The notes beneath the pieces are model-generated. The model ran no database searches, was not told where the DNA came from, and worked only from the letters and a program-made list of their open reading frames with translations. A stretch of 64,000 bases of DNA from Crossaster papposus (Eukaryota; Echinodermata; Asteroidea; Velatida; Solasteridae), in contig JBAIAA010000433.1 in the NCBI GenBank assembly GCA_037893245.1, forward strand, positions 1,054,001 to 1,118,000. Direction: 5' to 3'. Positions 25,401 to 34,652 of the stretch are shown here, piece by piece. Positions within the stretch are counted from its first letter, which is position 1; every line of letters starts with the position of its first letter. The translations under genes and the position numbers were made by a program.

Positions 25401-26173
25401 CTGTTAAACCTTGCTAATCCTTAGTGCACAAACTGTTGCGTGAGTTTACCTTAACGAAAGTTGCCACCATGGTATGTTTGTTTCCAAAATCGGAAATAAT
25501 GTTTTGTTGACCCTAATAAAGGATTATATTACTGCAAATACTTTTATCAACTAAGGCATGTTTGGAATGAGTCGGTTAAGCCGAACAAATTTGCTGCAGT
25601 TAAACTGTTGGGAAAATAAATAAATAAATAAAAAATCTCAAAGTTGATATTATGCAGTAGATGCGCATGTCAAGATGCAAAATGCTAAACAAAGGTTACC
25701 GGTGATAAGCATTTGCCTAAATAATTTAGGTACGTCAGTGTGGACGAAGTAGTTCAATTTAAGCCCGATGTCAAGAACTTCTAACTGTGAATCTTATCTT
25801 GTGAATGCCTATGTCTTTAACTGACTCCTGTTAGATGATACTGCTGCTAATCCAAGATATGCGGTACATAATGTGTATATGTACAGGTAATGCATGTGTA
25901 CATAGGCAGGGCAGTGTTTTGGCATGATCAGAGTAACATACCCCATGGGGATGTGTGTTTGGACTAGGGTATAAAATAGATAAGAGGGCTGGCAAGTTTT
26001 GCGGTTGGTTTTATTGTTTTCTCTAACAAGTTTCATGGTAAGCAAGAGATGGGACAGAGGTAACCCCTCCCCCCCTTCTTTTGTGGTGTTTAGTGTTTTC
26101 CGGAGTGTTATGGTTTCTCCAAGATTCTGTTTAGATTTTTGGGGGATGCTATAGGTGACCATGGTATAGACAG
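22453..26173. other. Single-copy-looking interior, no recognisable gene
   Basis: About 3.7 kb of unique sequence with ordinary composition. Open frames on either strand are below about 110 codons and resemble no family I recognise. TAGGCCTA- and TACATGTA-type words recur, for example near 22390, 23030 and 23190. A minus-strand stretch near 24890 contains GGGGCGCCCAACC, weakly like a lysine-tRNA primer-binding site, but no LTR or gag/pol context was found. Confidence 0.6.
25611..25636. repeat. (AAAT)n microsatellite
   Basis: A run of about five AAAT repeats ending in AAAAAA, inside otherwise unique DNA of the 10-kb element. It is a simple repeat with no further signal around it. A retroposon tail was considered, but no target duplication is evident. 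Confidence 0.8.
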
Positions 26174-27012
26174 GGAAAAGCCCCGTTTATACAAAATGAC
26201 ATAAAAAGCCATTCATAAAAATGAAGTGAAACGCCCCGTTTATACAAAATGAGATGAAAGTCATTCATAAAAAATGAGGTGAAAAGCCATTCATAAGAAA
26301 TGAGGTAAAAAAGCCCCATTTATAGAAATGAGGTAAAAAGCCCCATTCATAGAAATGAGGTAAAAAGCCCCATTCATAGAAATGAGGTAAAAATCCCCAA
26401 TCATAGAAATGAGGTAGAAATCCCCAATCATAGAAATGAGCTAAAAAGCCCCATTCATAGAAATGAGGTAAAAAAACCCATTCATAGAAATGAGGTAAAA
26501 GCCCCAATCATAGAAATGAGGTGAACAGCCCCAATCATAGAAATGGGATGAACAGCCCTATTCATAGAAATGAGGTGAAAAGCCCTATTCATAGAAATGA
26601 GGTGAAAAGCCCCATTCATAGAGATGAGGTAAAAAGCCCCATTCATAGAGATGAGGTAAAAAGCCCCATTCATAGAGATGAGGTGAAAAGCCCCATTCAT
26701 AGAGATGAGGTGAAAAGCCCCATTTATAGAAATGAGGTGAAAAGCCCCATTCATAGAGATGAGGTGAAAAGCCCCTTTTATAGAAAGGAGGTGGAAAGTT
26801 CCATTCATAGAATTGAGGTGAAAAGTCCCATTCATAAAACTGAGGTGAAAACCCCCATTCATAGAAATGAGGTGAAAACCCCCATTCATAGAAATGAGGT
26901 GAAAACCCCCATTCATAGAAATTAGGTGAAAACCCCCATTCATAGAAATGAGGTGAAAAGCCCCATTCATGGAAAAGAGGTGAAAAGTCCCATTCATGAA
27001 AATGAGGTGAAG
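26174..27012. repeat. 27-bp minisatellite, ~31 copies
   Basis: Degenerate tandem repeat with core GAGGTGAAAAGCCCCATTCA and total period 27 bp. The first few units (26174-26300) are more diverged, with GTTTATACAAAATGA forms. Because 27 is a multiple of three, frames stay open across the array on both strands and produce nine-residue repeats (for example HLISMNGAF on minus, EVKSPIHRN on plus). All frames being open together, without a unique flanking coding segment, argues against a protein. Unit variants are clustered (CCCCAATCATAG together, ATTCATAGAG together), indicating local slippage or unequal exchange. Confidence 0.93.
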
Positions 27013-28790
27013 AGCAAAAATAAATATTTTTTATTTTTTGACGGGTGGAAAACCTGATTTGTAGACATGAATGGTTTAAAAGCACCGTTGAAAGGCATGA
27101 AATAGAAAGCCCCATATACAAATATATAAATTGAGGCAACAGCCTATAGATGGGTGAGGGGGAAGGCCCTAGAGATCGATGTGGGGAAAAGCCCCGGAGA
27201 TCGATGTGGGGAGAAGCCCCGAAGATCGATGTGGGGAAAAGCCCCGGAGATCGATGCGGGTAAAAATCCCCAGAGATCGATGGGGGGAATAATCCCCAGA
27301 AATAGATGTGGGGAAAGGCCCCAGGCCGAGGGGTGGGGAAAGGCCCCAGAGAAATGGGGAAAAGCCCTATAGTTAAATGTAAGGAAAAAACCTAGATTTT
27401 AATGTGAGAAAAAGCCTCGGATATTAATGTGGGGAAAGGCCCCAGGGAGATATGTATAGAAAACCTTCAGAAATAGATGTGGGGGAAAGCCGGAGATTAT
27501 TGTTAGGCAAAACCCAGAGTTTAATGTGGAAAAAACAACAGACGTTGATGTTTATTTTTGACAGGTGGAAAACCTGTTTTGTAGACATGAATGGTCAAAA
27601 GCACCGTTGATAGGCATGAAATAGAAAGCCCCATATACAAATATATCAATTGAGGCGAAAGGCTATTAATGGGTGTGGGGGAAGGCCCTAGAGATCGATG
27701 TGGGGAAAAGCCCCGGAGATCGATGTGGGGAAAAGCCCCGGAGATCGATGTGGGGAAAAGCCCCGGAGATCGGTGTGGGGAGAAGCCCCGGAGATCGATG
27801 TGGGAAAAATCCCCAGAGATCGATGTGGGGAAAAATCCCCAGAAATAGATGTGGGGAAAGGCCCCAGGCTGAGGGGTGGGGAAAGGCCCCAGAGAAATGG
27901 GGAAAAGCCCTATAGTTAGATGTAAGGGAAAAACCTAGATTTTAATGTGAGGAAAAGCCTCGGATATTAATGTGGGGAAAGGCCCCAGGGAGATATGTAT
28001 AGAAACCTCCAGAAATAGATGTGGGGGAAAGCCGGAGATTAATGTTTAATGTGGGAAAACAACAGACATTGATGTTTATTTTTGACAGGTGGAAAACCTG
28101 ATTTGTAGACATGAATGGTCAAAAGCACCGTTGATAGGCATAAAATAGAAAGCCCCATATACAAAGATATAAATTGAGGCGAAAGGCTATTGATGGGTGT
28201 AGGGGGAGGCCCTAGAGATCGATGTGGGAAAAAGCCCCGGAGATCGATGCGGGGAAAAAAACCCAGAAATAGATGTGGGAAAATGCCCCAGGCTGAGAGG
28301 TGGGGGAAAGGCCCCAGGTTGAGATGGGGAAAGGCCCCAGAGAAATGGGAAAAAGCAAGGAATTAAATGTAAGGGGAAAACCTAGAATTTAATGTGAGGA
28401 AAAGGCTGGGATGTTAATGTGAGACAAAAACCCAGAGTTTAATGTGGACAAAACCAGACATTGATGTGGGGAAAGGCCTAAGGCAGAAAGGTGGGGGAAA
28501 GGCCCCAGAAAAAAAAAAAAAAATGCGGGAAAAGCCCCATAGATCGATGTGGGGAAAAGCCCCAGAGATCGATGTGGGGAAAAGCCCCAGAGATCGATGT
28601 GGGGAAAAGCCCCAGAGATCGATATGGGGAAAAGCCCCAGAGATCGATGTGAAGAAAAGCCTCAGAAATAAATGCGGGGAAAAGCCCCAGGTAGGGATGG
28701 GAAAAGGCCCAGAAAGAGATGTGGGGAAGAGCCCTAGATATTGATGTTGGCGAAGGCACAAGGCAGAGGTTGGGAAAGGCCCAATTTGTA
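27013..28790. repeat. 24-bp minisatellite nested in ~520-bp blocks
   Basis: Core unit GATCGATGTGGGGAAAAGCC with a 24-bp period. Runs lie at about 27165-27370, 27690-27915, 28206-28350 and 28530-28740. The first three runs sit in larger blocks that each begin with TTTTTGACAGGTGGAAAACC-type sequence at about 27036, 27556 and 28080, an offset of 520-524 bp. These blocks include a shared prefix with GTAGACATGAATGGT and GAAAGCCCCATATAC. The third block is truncated and is followed by a fourth run with a 15-base poly(A) at about 28509-28523. It shares the GAAAAGCCCC word with the neighbouring 27-bp array, so the two probably have a common origin. Plus-strand frames yield eight-residue repeats only. 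Confidence 0.9.
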
Positions 28791-30171
28791 ATAATGTATT
28801 TATGAAAAGGGGAATAGCCCCAGTGAATTAAGAAGGCAGGTAAAGGTATCTGTTATGTTTTATATGTTGTATTAGTTATTCGGCCAAGAATGGCAACAAA
28901 CGAACAATATGCTTGTGCAGAAAGTATGATAATGTAATAATGTAATAAAGCAACAAAGCAACAAACAAGGGCAAGCAAAGGGTTATGAATATTACTTAGA
29001 CAGCAATAGGAAGTCAAGGTTGTTACAATAGAAGACAAAACAGGAACGAGGCAATACCAACATAAAATAGTCAAGAAAGATGAAATGAATAATGAAGCGG
29101 GTATTTATGGTAAATTGGATCTAAAACGTATAAGGTTTGACGCTTGTAGGTTGTAGATATTGCCTAATAAAACAGAGGCATGACAATGGGGGCAACAACC
29201 CCAGTTAAAATAGCACGGGGTTATTTATGTGTATTCTGTATTCCCCTTAAATGTAAGCCAGATAGGCCGATTCAGTGGCCACAGATTCTCGGGAGGTCGA
29301 CAACTCGCATTGCATGATTTTGACGTCTGACCAATTGGTAGCTATGCTGTCCGGCGGGGTTCTTCGCCTTAGCGTGATTTTTTGCACTTGGGTTGAGTTA
29401 ACGTATTTCACTTGTAGGCAAATTATACCCACTTGGTTTTAGTAATGGTTGGGGTTTTTTCGTTTCTAAATGCGACTCCCATTACTGTTAATAAAGAGAA
29501 AAGGAAACCTTTAAGCACTTCAAGGTTTTAGTTACCTGCTTGTATGAAATTACACAAAGGTTAAAATTGCACTGTGCAAGTGTTTGGCCATGCCCACGTC
29601 ACGCTACAAGACACTCACTATGGCGGGCGTGGCCCAATCGATGAATTTTGATGTCCACGGTTTTGTTTTGCAAATAACAGTGAAGTTTAAGAAATAAAGC
29701 AAACAACAAATGAGGAGATAAACCCCGGTTATAGCAATGAGATAATAAAACCTCTAGGGGAAATGGGACTAACAATAATAATTGGGGAATGAGTACCGTA
29801 AATAAAGGAAGCAGGCCGCAGAATGAGTTAGGCAAAGCGAATTATCAGGAGATAAATATCAAGGCCACTGTCGGCTAATCAATCATAAGGAGGAGGTAAA
29901 TCATGATTTTGAATACTTTGGGGCTAGCATGCATCAGTGGATATATTTTAAATTTTTAGCTGAGCTAACCGATTTGCATAAGAATACTTTGCAGGAAGGA
30001 CCATGATGCATTGAAGTGGGAGAGTGCTGTAGCAAGCACTGACCTCGTTCGGCATACAAGACGACGGCCGCGTGACAACACGCCTACGAGGGACGGAGGA
30101 AGGATGCAAGTCAGGTTTAGAACTTTGGCACATCAGAAGTGAAAGCACATCATTGGGTACTCTTCAAAACA
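28791..30171. other. Unique interior, no recognisable gene
   Basis: About 1.4 kb without long open frames or clear repeats. It includes AT-rich AATAATGTAATAAAGCAAC stutters near 28930-28970 and a GC-containing patch near 29620 (GGCGGGCGTGGCCC). Nothing in the last 200 bp before 30172 is a clear TATA box. If the candidate exon downstream is real, its promoter would lie here. Confidence 0.5.
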
Positions 30172-30300
30172 ATGGCCTCGTCTGGCGCACCAATTGAAGG
30201 GGTTACGATGAAGAAGGGACATCTGGAAAGTATTGGAGATTGTGAGTATTGTTTGAAACGAAATAACACGGAGATTCTGCCCAGCAGTCCAGTGAGGCTG
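30172..30300 (+). CDS. Candidate first coding exon with splice donor
   Basis: Begins AAAACAATGG, a favourable animal start context (A at -3, G at +4). It reads 43 codons to CTG and meets a consensus donor, GTAAGTACAG, at 30301 in phase 0. The peptide starts MASSGAPIEGV and includes GHLESIGDCEYCLKRNN with a Cys-x-x-Cys pair. I do not recognise the protein. Without splicing, the frame continues 33 codons past the donor to a stop at 30397. A second donor-like GTGAGT lies at 30242. No following exon could be identified in the element, so it may be a captured gene fragment, the first exon of a gene whose rest lies elsewhere, or chance. Confidence 0.3.
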
Positions 30301-30708
30301 GTAAGTACAGGTCAGACTCATTTCGTCCACTCTGTTTTGCCGTCGAAGCTTGGTGCTCCCAAAGTTATTGGCATTGTGACGGAAAGTGCAATGACTTAGT
30401 GCTGTTATGCTATTGTAATTATAACCTTATGAATGAAATGTAACCCAGGGTGTACGTGACCTGTAGTTGCGCGCGCTGGCTGGGCGGAGCTTACCGCTCA
30501 GTGACTCGCTGCGTGAAGGCACGAGATTGTGTAACAAAGCCTATAGGTGTAAGTACATGTAGGTGTTTTTTACATGGTGTACGTGTTTACCTGGGTGGTA
30601 CGTAATGCGTGTTCATGGTTAGTTGGTGGAGTGCCGCGCCACCGGAAAAAGTACAGTACATGTAGGTTCACGACTTGTGTTTCTGAGTTGTACGTAATTT
30701 GCGCACGC
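30301..30708. other. Unique sequence after the candidate exon
   Basis: About 400 bp. It opens with the GTAAGT donor-like site and includes a GC-rich patch at 30465-30500 (GTTGCGCGCGCTGGCTGGGC) and repeated GTACATGTAGGT words near 30555 and 30655. No exon, RNA gene or mobile element is recognised. Confidence 0.5.
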
Positions 30709-30957
30709 CACTAGTGCATTGTATATGCTGTGGTTCATTGTATATGAGATAATATATTATGTACGCTATATATAGTGCATTGTATATGCTGTAGTACATT
30801 GCGTATGCTGCAGTACACTGCGTATGCTGTTGTGCACTGCGTATGCTGTTGGACATTACGTAGTTGGGCGTTGCGCATGGCGTTGCACATTGTTGATGCT
30901 GTCGCGCGTTGCGTATGGCGTTGCACATTGTTCATGCGGTTGCGCGTTGCTGCTGTA
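30709..30957. repeat. Degenerate 19-bp tandem repeat
   Basis: Best-preserved units are consecutive: GTACATTGCGTATGCTGCA, GTACACTGCGTATGCTGTT and GTGCACTGCGTATGCTGTT, giving a 19-bp period. The left side is AT-rich (GTGCATTGTATATGCTGT) and the right side drifts to GCGTTGCACATTGTTGATG and longer spacing. Open frames across it on both strands are products of the periodicity. Confidence 0.85.
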
Positions 30958-32270
30958 AGCAGTAGGTTTTCCTCCCCAGTAATTAGGAACTCAGGAAAGG
31001 AAACAGCCCCAATTGAATCGTAATTATCGTACATTGTATTGATTGTTGAAAATAAATCATCATTGTTGATCTTTGTAGGCCTATACCGACAATAAGGTGT
31101 CTTTGTTCACAGGTTTATTGTGTAATTAACAGAGAGTAATCGCCATCATCATAATCGGTGGTATATGTCCACCAAAACGGACCTGCACCCTTAGCCTTTA
31201 GGTTGCTCTGAGTGATCTCTCGTATAGGGAAGAGCCTTGGGTTGGGAAGATTGTCGTCGGTTTAATGGGTGTCCGACTTATCGTAACAGCCTTAGGTTGG
31301 CCTGGGGAGTTCCCGCCACAGTATGCTGCATTTTGCTTGTTTCCTTTTGTTGCTTGTTTCCTTTTGTTGCTTGTTCCACTTTCTCACAATTTTGAGAAGA
31401 AAGGACTAAAGGTAAATGTTAGTGTTGGCTGTGATTTCATTGATTTGTTCGTTGTTCCCCCTGCGCAGTCAAGTAAAGTTTTGGTTTCAGGACGGTAGGT
31501 TTTAATTTTAACAATATGTTGTGGAGGATTTTGTATATGTAACATTTTAGGGAATTCGAATAGCGCTGGTCGACTGGGATGAGGATGTCCTTTAATTTGA
31601 AGCAACCTGGAGGTATAATGGGCGGCGGCCAAATTTCGCCGATGGATGGGCTCGGTGAGGAAAGCGGTTTTCACTCGAAATTTGCTGACGGGCAAGACGA
31701 GAGGTCGTTTTAGGCAGCTCAGATTTCAGCATGTATATATGTCGTCGAGACGGAGACAAACTATGTGCATTGTAAGAATGGTCAAGGTGCTACAATTCAT
31801 CTCGGGGTAGTCCAGGCTTTCACTATTTTGCAACATGCCAAGGGCTGGTGAGGCGACACCGTGTGACAAAGCGAAATTAAGAATTGGTCGGCTACAGCAG
31901 TAAGGGAACAATGAGAAAAGTACAATGCATAAAGATAAGGCAGCTTGAGACGGCTCTATGAGGAATAGTGAAAGTTGCCAAACGCCTTGCGGTAGTGTGC
32001 AAACAAGGATGGTACCTGCAAAACATGGGCTTGTCCTCATTTGAGGGTTAGTGGCTAGAGGATCCTGTCGGCAGGGAACAACACATCAAGACCATTAACT
32101 GGTAGACAAATCGATACAAAAACTATTGGTGGCAAAGGCTGTGTATCCCGAGGATAATCACGGGTAAGATTAGGGCTGAGAAATGGGATGAGATATGGGA
32201 TGAGATGGGGGTTGTGGGGTAGAGGAAGAGAGAATAGTGGATTGGATTGGGGGTCTAAGTTCGGAGCGAA
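30958..32270. other. Unique interior before the right end of the element
   Basis: About 1.3 kb with no recognisable gene. It contains a small 17-bp duplication at 31333-31377, a hairpin-like GGTGGTATATGTCCACC near 31159, and a purine-rich AATGGGATGAGATATGGGAT stretch near 32190. Open frames are below about 105 codons and resemble no family I know. Confidence 0.5.
31333..31377. repeat. 17-bp tandem duplication
   Basis: TTGCTTGTTTCCTTTTG occurs twice in immediate succession and a third time in part (TTGCTTGTTCC). A short direct repeat of slippage type, in pyrimidine-rich DNA. Confidence 0.85.
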
Positions 32271-32343
32271 GAATCCTTCTACCCATACCTAAGATCAAAT
32301 GTGGACTCTGGAGTCCGAACAAAGCAGCGATGCAAATACTTTA
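32271..32343. mobile_element. Right terminus of the 10-kb element
   Basis: These 73 bp are identical to the right end of the adjacent short element (32540-32612). They contain the hairpin GGACTCTGGAGTCC (32303-32316), seven bases of linker, the inverted terminal repeat GCAGCGATGCAAATA (32324-32338) and the tail CTTTA. Identity over the whole 73 bp points to recent common origin or shared replication of the two elements. Confidence 0.85.
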
Positions 32344-32349
32344 CTATTT
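32344..32349. other. CTATTT at the head-to-tail element junction
   Basis: The six bases between the end of the long element (CTTTA) and the start of the short one (GCATCGCTGC). It is the same hexamer as at both outer boundaries. A rolling-circle tandem would create this junction directly. A cut-and-paste model needs a second insertion into the first duplication. Confidence 0.75.
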
Positions 32350-32612
32350 GCATCGCTGCGACGTAGCGGTCGGAAGATCCACATTCACTTTGTGAATTTG
32401 GTCACTACGAGAGAGAACGGTAAGTCGAAGAAGCCTTTGGTTTGTCGCTCCGAGGACAGGTAAGATCCAAAATATTTATCCCACCCACCCTCCCCATACT
32501 GGTTGGTCCTGCTGTTCGGATTCTATAGTCTCTACGCTCGAATCCTTCTACCCATACCTAAGATCAAATGTGGACTCTGGAGTCCGAACAAAGCAGCGAT
32601 GCAAATACTTTA
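32350..32612. mobile_element. 263-bp deletion derivative of the 10-kb element
   Basis: Its first 44 bp match the left end of the long element (GCATCGCTGCGACGTAGCGG onward) and its last 73 bp (32540-32612) match the right end. The middle ~146 bp is different, with CCCACCCACCCTCCCC near 32480 and no coding potential. It has the same hairpin (32572-32585) and inverted terminal repeat (32593-32607) as its partner. The arrangement is that of an autonomous or large element with a short internally deleted relative joined head to tail. Confidence 0.75.
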
Positions 32613-34652
32613 CTATTTCGCATAGAGGCGGGGGGCTACATAAATACCTGGGCCCAGAGCTGGGCCACAGGGGTTGTTTGTGTGGAGGGGAGTATAAACA
32701 AAAATTCTTTGGGTCAACCCCCATAAATTTGAAAAGAAAATTGTTCTAGGTGATTTCCAGTCAAAAAAATATGGCCACTCTACTCATGAGCGTCACCAGG
32801 CGGCGCTCTTTTTTTCAATTTTTGTGTTGGTTACAATGAGCGCCGTATTTAGTGTAGTGGAACCTATATGAATCAAAGCTGGCGGCGCACTAAACTCTAG
32901 CGCGCCATTTTACGCGCCATTTTAGAACAGCAAGTCCACCGCATTAATTTTGTTGAAGTGGTTACTGTATTTTAGATAAATTTTCATTGTATTGAGTCCC
33001 CTTTTTCTCACCAAAGGTCCCAGTAAGTGCTATTAAAGGGTGCATGTGACTAAATCAGTGAAAATGACTGCGCGCGAGCTCATTAATATTTTGTGATCCC
33101 TCCGGTAATTTTGAATAAGAGGTCCCTGGGGCCTATACATTGGACTGATTGTAGAAATAATTGTGGAAATCAAGAATTGGTGACCCGTGGCTTCCAACTC
33201 GGGGGATTTCGTTCACAGAAAAGACCAATACCAGGGTCTATTTCGCATAGAGGCGGGGGGCTACATTGATACCTGGGCCCAGAGCTGGGCCACCAGTTTA
33301 GGGGTGGTTTGTGTGGAGGGGAGTATAACAAATATTCATTTGGTCAACCCCCATAAATTTGAAAAGAAAATTGTTCTAGGAGTCTTAATCTTTGATTTCC
33401 AGTCAAAAAAATATGGCCACTCTACTCATGAGCGTCACCCGGCGGCGCTCTTTCTTTCAATTTTTGTGTTGGTTACAATGAGCGCCGTATTTAGTGTAGT
33501 GGAACCTTTATGAATCAAAGATGGCGGCGCACTAAACTGTAGCTCGCCATTACGCGCCATTTTAGAACAGCAAGTCCACCGCATTAAATTTTTTGAAGTG
33601 GTTACTGTATTTTAGATACATTTTCATTGTTTTGAGTCCCATTTTCTCACCAAAGGCCCCAGTAAGTGCTATTAAATGAATCAAAGATGGCGGCGCACTA
33701 AACTGTACCGCGCCATTTTACGCGCCATTTTAGAACAGCAAGTCTACCGCATTTAATTTTTTTAAGTGGTTACTGTATTTTAGGTAAATTTTCATTGTTT
33801 TGAGTCCCATTTTTCTCACCAAAGGCCCCAGTAAGTGCTATTAAAGGGTGCATGTGACTAAATCAGTGAAAATGACTGCGCGCGAGCTCATTAATATTTT
33901 GTGATCCCTCTGCTAATTTTGAATAAGAGGTCCCTGGGGCCTATACATTGGACTGATTGTAGAAATAATTGTGGAAATCAAGAATTTGTGACCCGTGGCT
34001 TCCAACTCGGGGGATTTCGTTCACAGAAAAGACCAATACCAGGGTCTATTTCGCATAGAGGCGGGGGGCTACATTGATACCTGGGCCCAGAGCTGGGCCA
34101 CCAGTTTAGGGGTGGTTTGTGTGGAGGGGAGTATAACAAATATTCATTTGGTCAACCCCCATAAATTTGAAAAGAAAATTGTTCTAGGAGTCTTAATCTT
34201 TGATTTCCAGTCAAAAAAATATGGCCACTCTACTCATGAGCGTCACCCGGCGGCGCTCTTTCTTTCAATTTTTGTGTTGGTTACAATGAGCGCCGTATTT
34301 AGTGTAGTGGAACCTTTATGAATCAAAGATGGCGGCGCACTAAACTGTAGCTCGCCATTACGCGCCATTTTAGAACAGCAAGTCCACCGCATTTAATTTT
34401 TTGAAGTGGTTACTGTATTTTAGAAAAATTTTCATTGTTTTGAGTCCCATTTTCTCACCAAAGGCCCCAGTAAGTGCTATTAAATGAATCAAAGATGGCG
34501 GCACACTAAACTGTACCGCGCCATTTTACGCGCCATTTTAGAACAGCAAGTCCACCGCATTTAATTTTTTTAAGTGGTTACTGTATTTTACGTAAATTTT
34601 CATTGTTTTGAGTCCCATTTTTCTCACCAAAGGCCCCAGTAAGTGCTATTAA
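32613..34652 (+). repeat. A/B macrosatellite, right segment 1 (B27 distal part-B29)
   Basis: The split B27 resumes at CTATTTCGCATAG and ends at 32867. It is still alpha type (GCCACAGGGG), with 16 bp lost near 32750. B28 (33037) and B29 (33845) then follow, each trailed by two A modules. From B28 onward every B is beta type and has GTATAACAAATATTC or a similar form one base shorter than left-half copies. The change from the left-half lineage to the right-half lineage therefore falls between 32868 and 33037, not at the insertion itself. B28-A-A and B29-A-A are an 808-bp pair with near identity. Confidence 0.93.

Larger units (their letters stand above)
22311..32343. mobile_element. ~10.0-kb non-autonomous element, Helitron2-like ends
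   Basis: This unrelated segment interrupts B27. Its left end reads GCATCGCTGCGACGTAGCGG and its right end GCAGCGATGCAAATACTTTA. The inverted pair TATTTGCATCGCTGC (22306-22320) and GCAGCGATGCAAATA (32324-32338) is offset from the right boundary by ~6 bp. A perfect 6-bp-stem hairpin, GGACTCTGGAGTCC (32303-32316), lies just inside the right repeat. Offset terminal repeats, a 3' hairpin, head-to-tail joining to a short derivative and internal minisatellites fit Helitron2/Helentron-type elements. A cut-and-paste element with 6-bp duplications is the alternative. I see no Rep, helicase, transposase or reverse transcriptase. The longest open frames lie in the minisatellites. It could be a carrier of captured host DNA. 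Confidence 0.6.

Noticed and set aside
26265-27139. Open frames of 80-184 codons with nine-residue repeats (HLISMNGAF, EVKSPIHRN, FSPHFYEWG)
   Set aside because: Both strands and several frames are open simultaneously because the 27-bp period is a multiple of three; no unique coding sequence adjoins.
26174-28790. CRISPR-like array
   Set aside because: Repeats are contiguous without unique spacers, lie in animal-type DNA and have no cas genes.
22311-32343. Polinton/Maverick element because of a possible 6-bp target duplication
   Set aside because: No long terminal inverted repeats, no AG terminus, no polymerase, integrase or capsid frames.
22306-32607. The 263-bp segment as an LTR of the 10-kb element
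   Set aside because: Similarity to the left end stops after about 44-60 bp, so the long element is not flanked by two full direct repeats.
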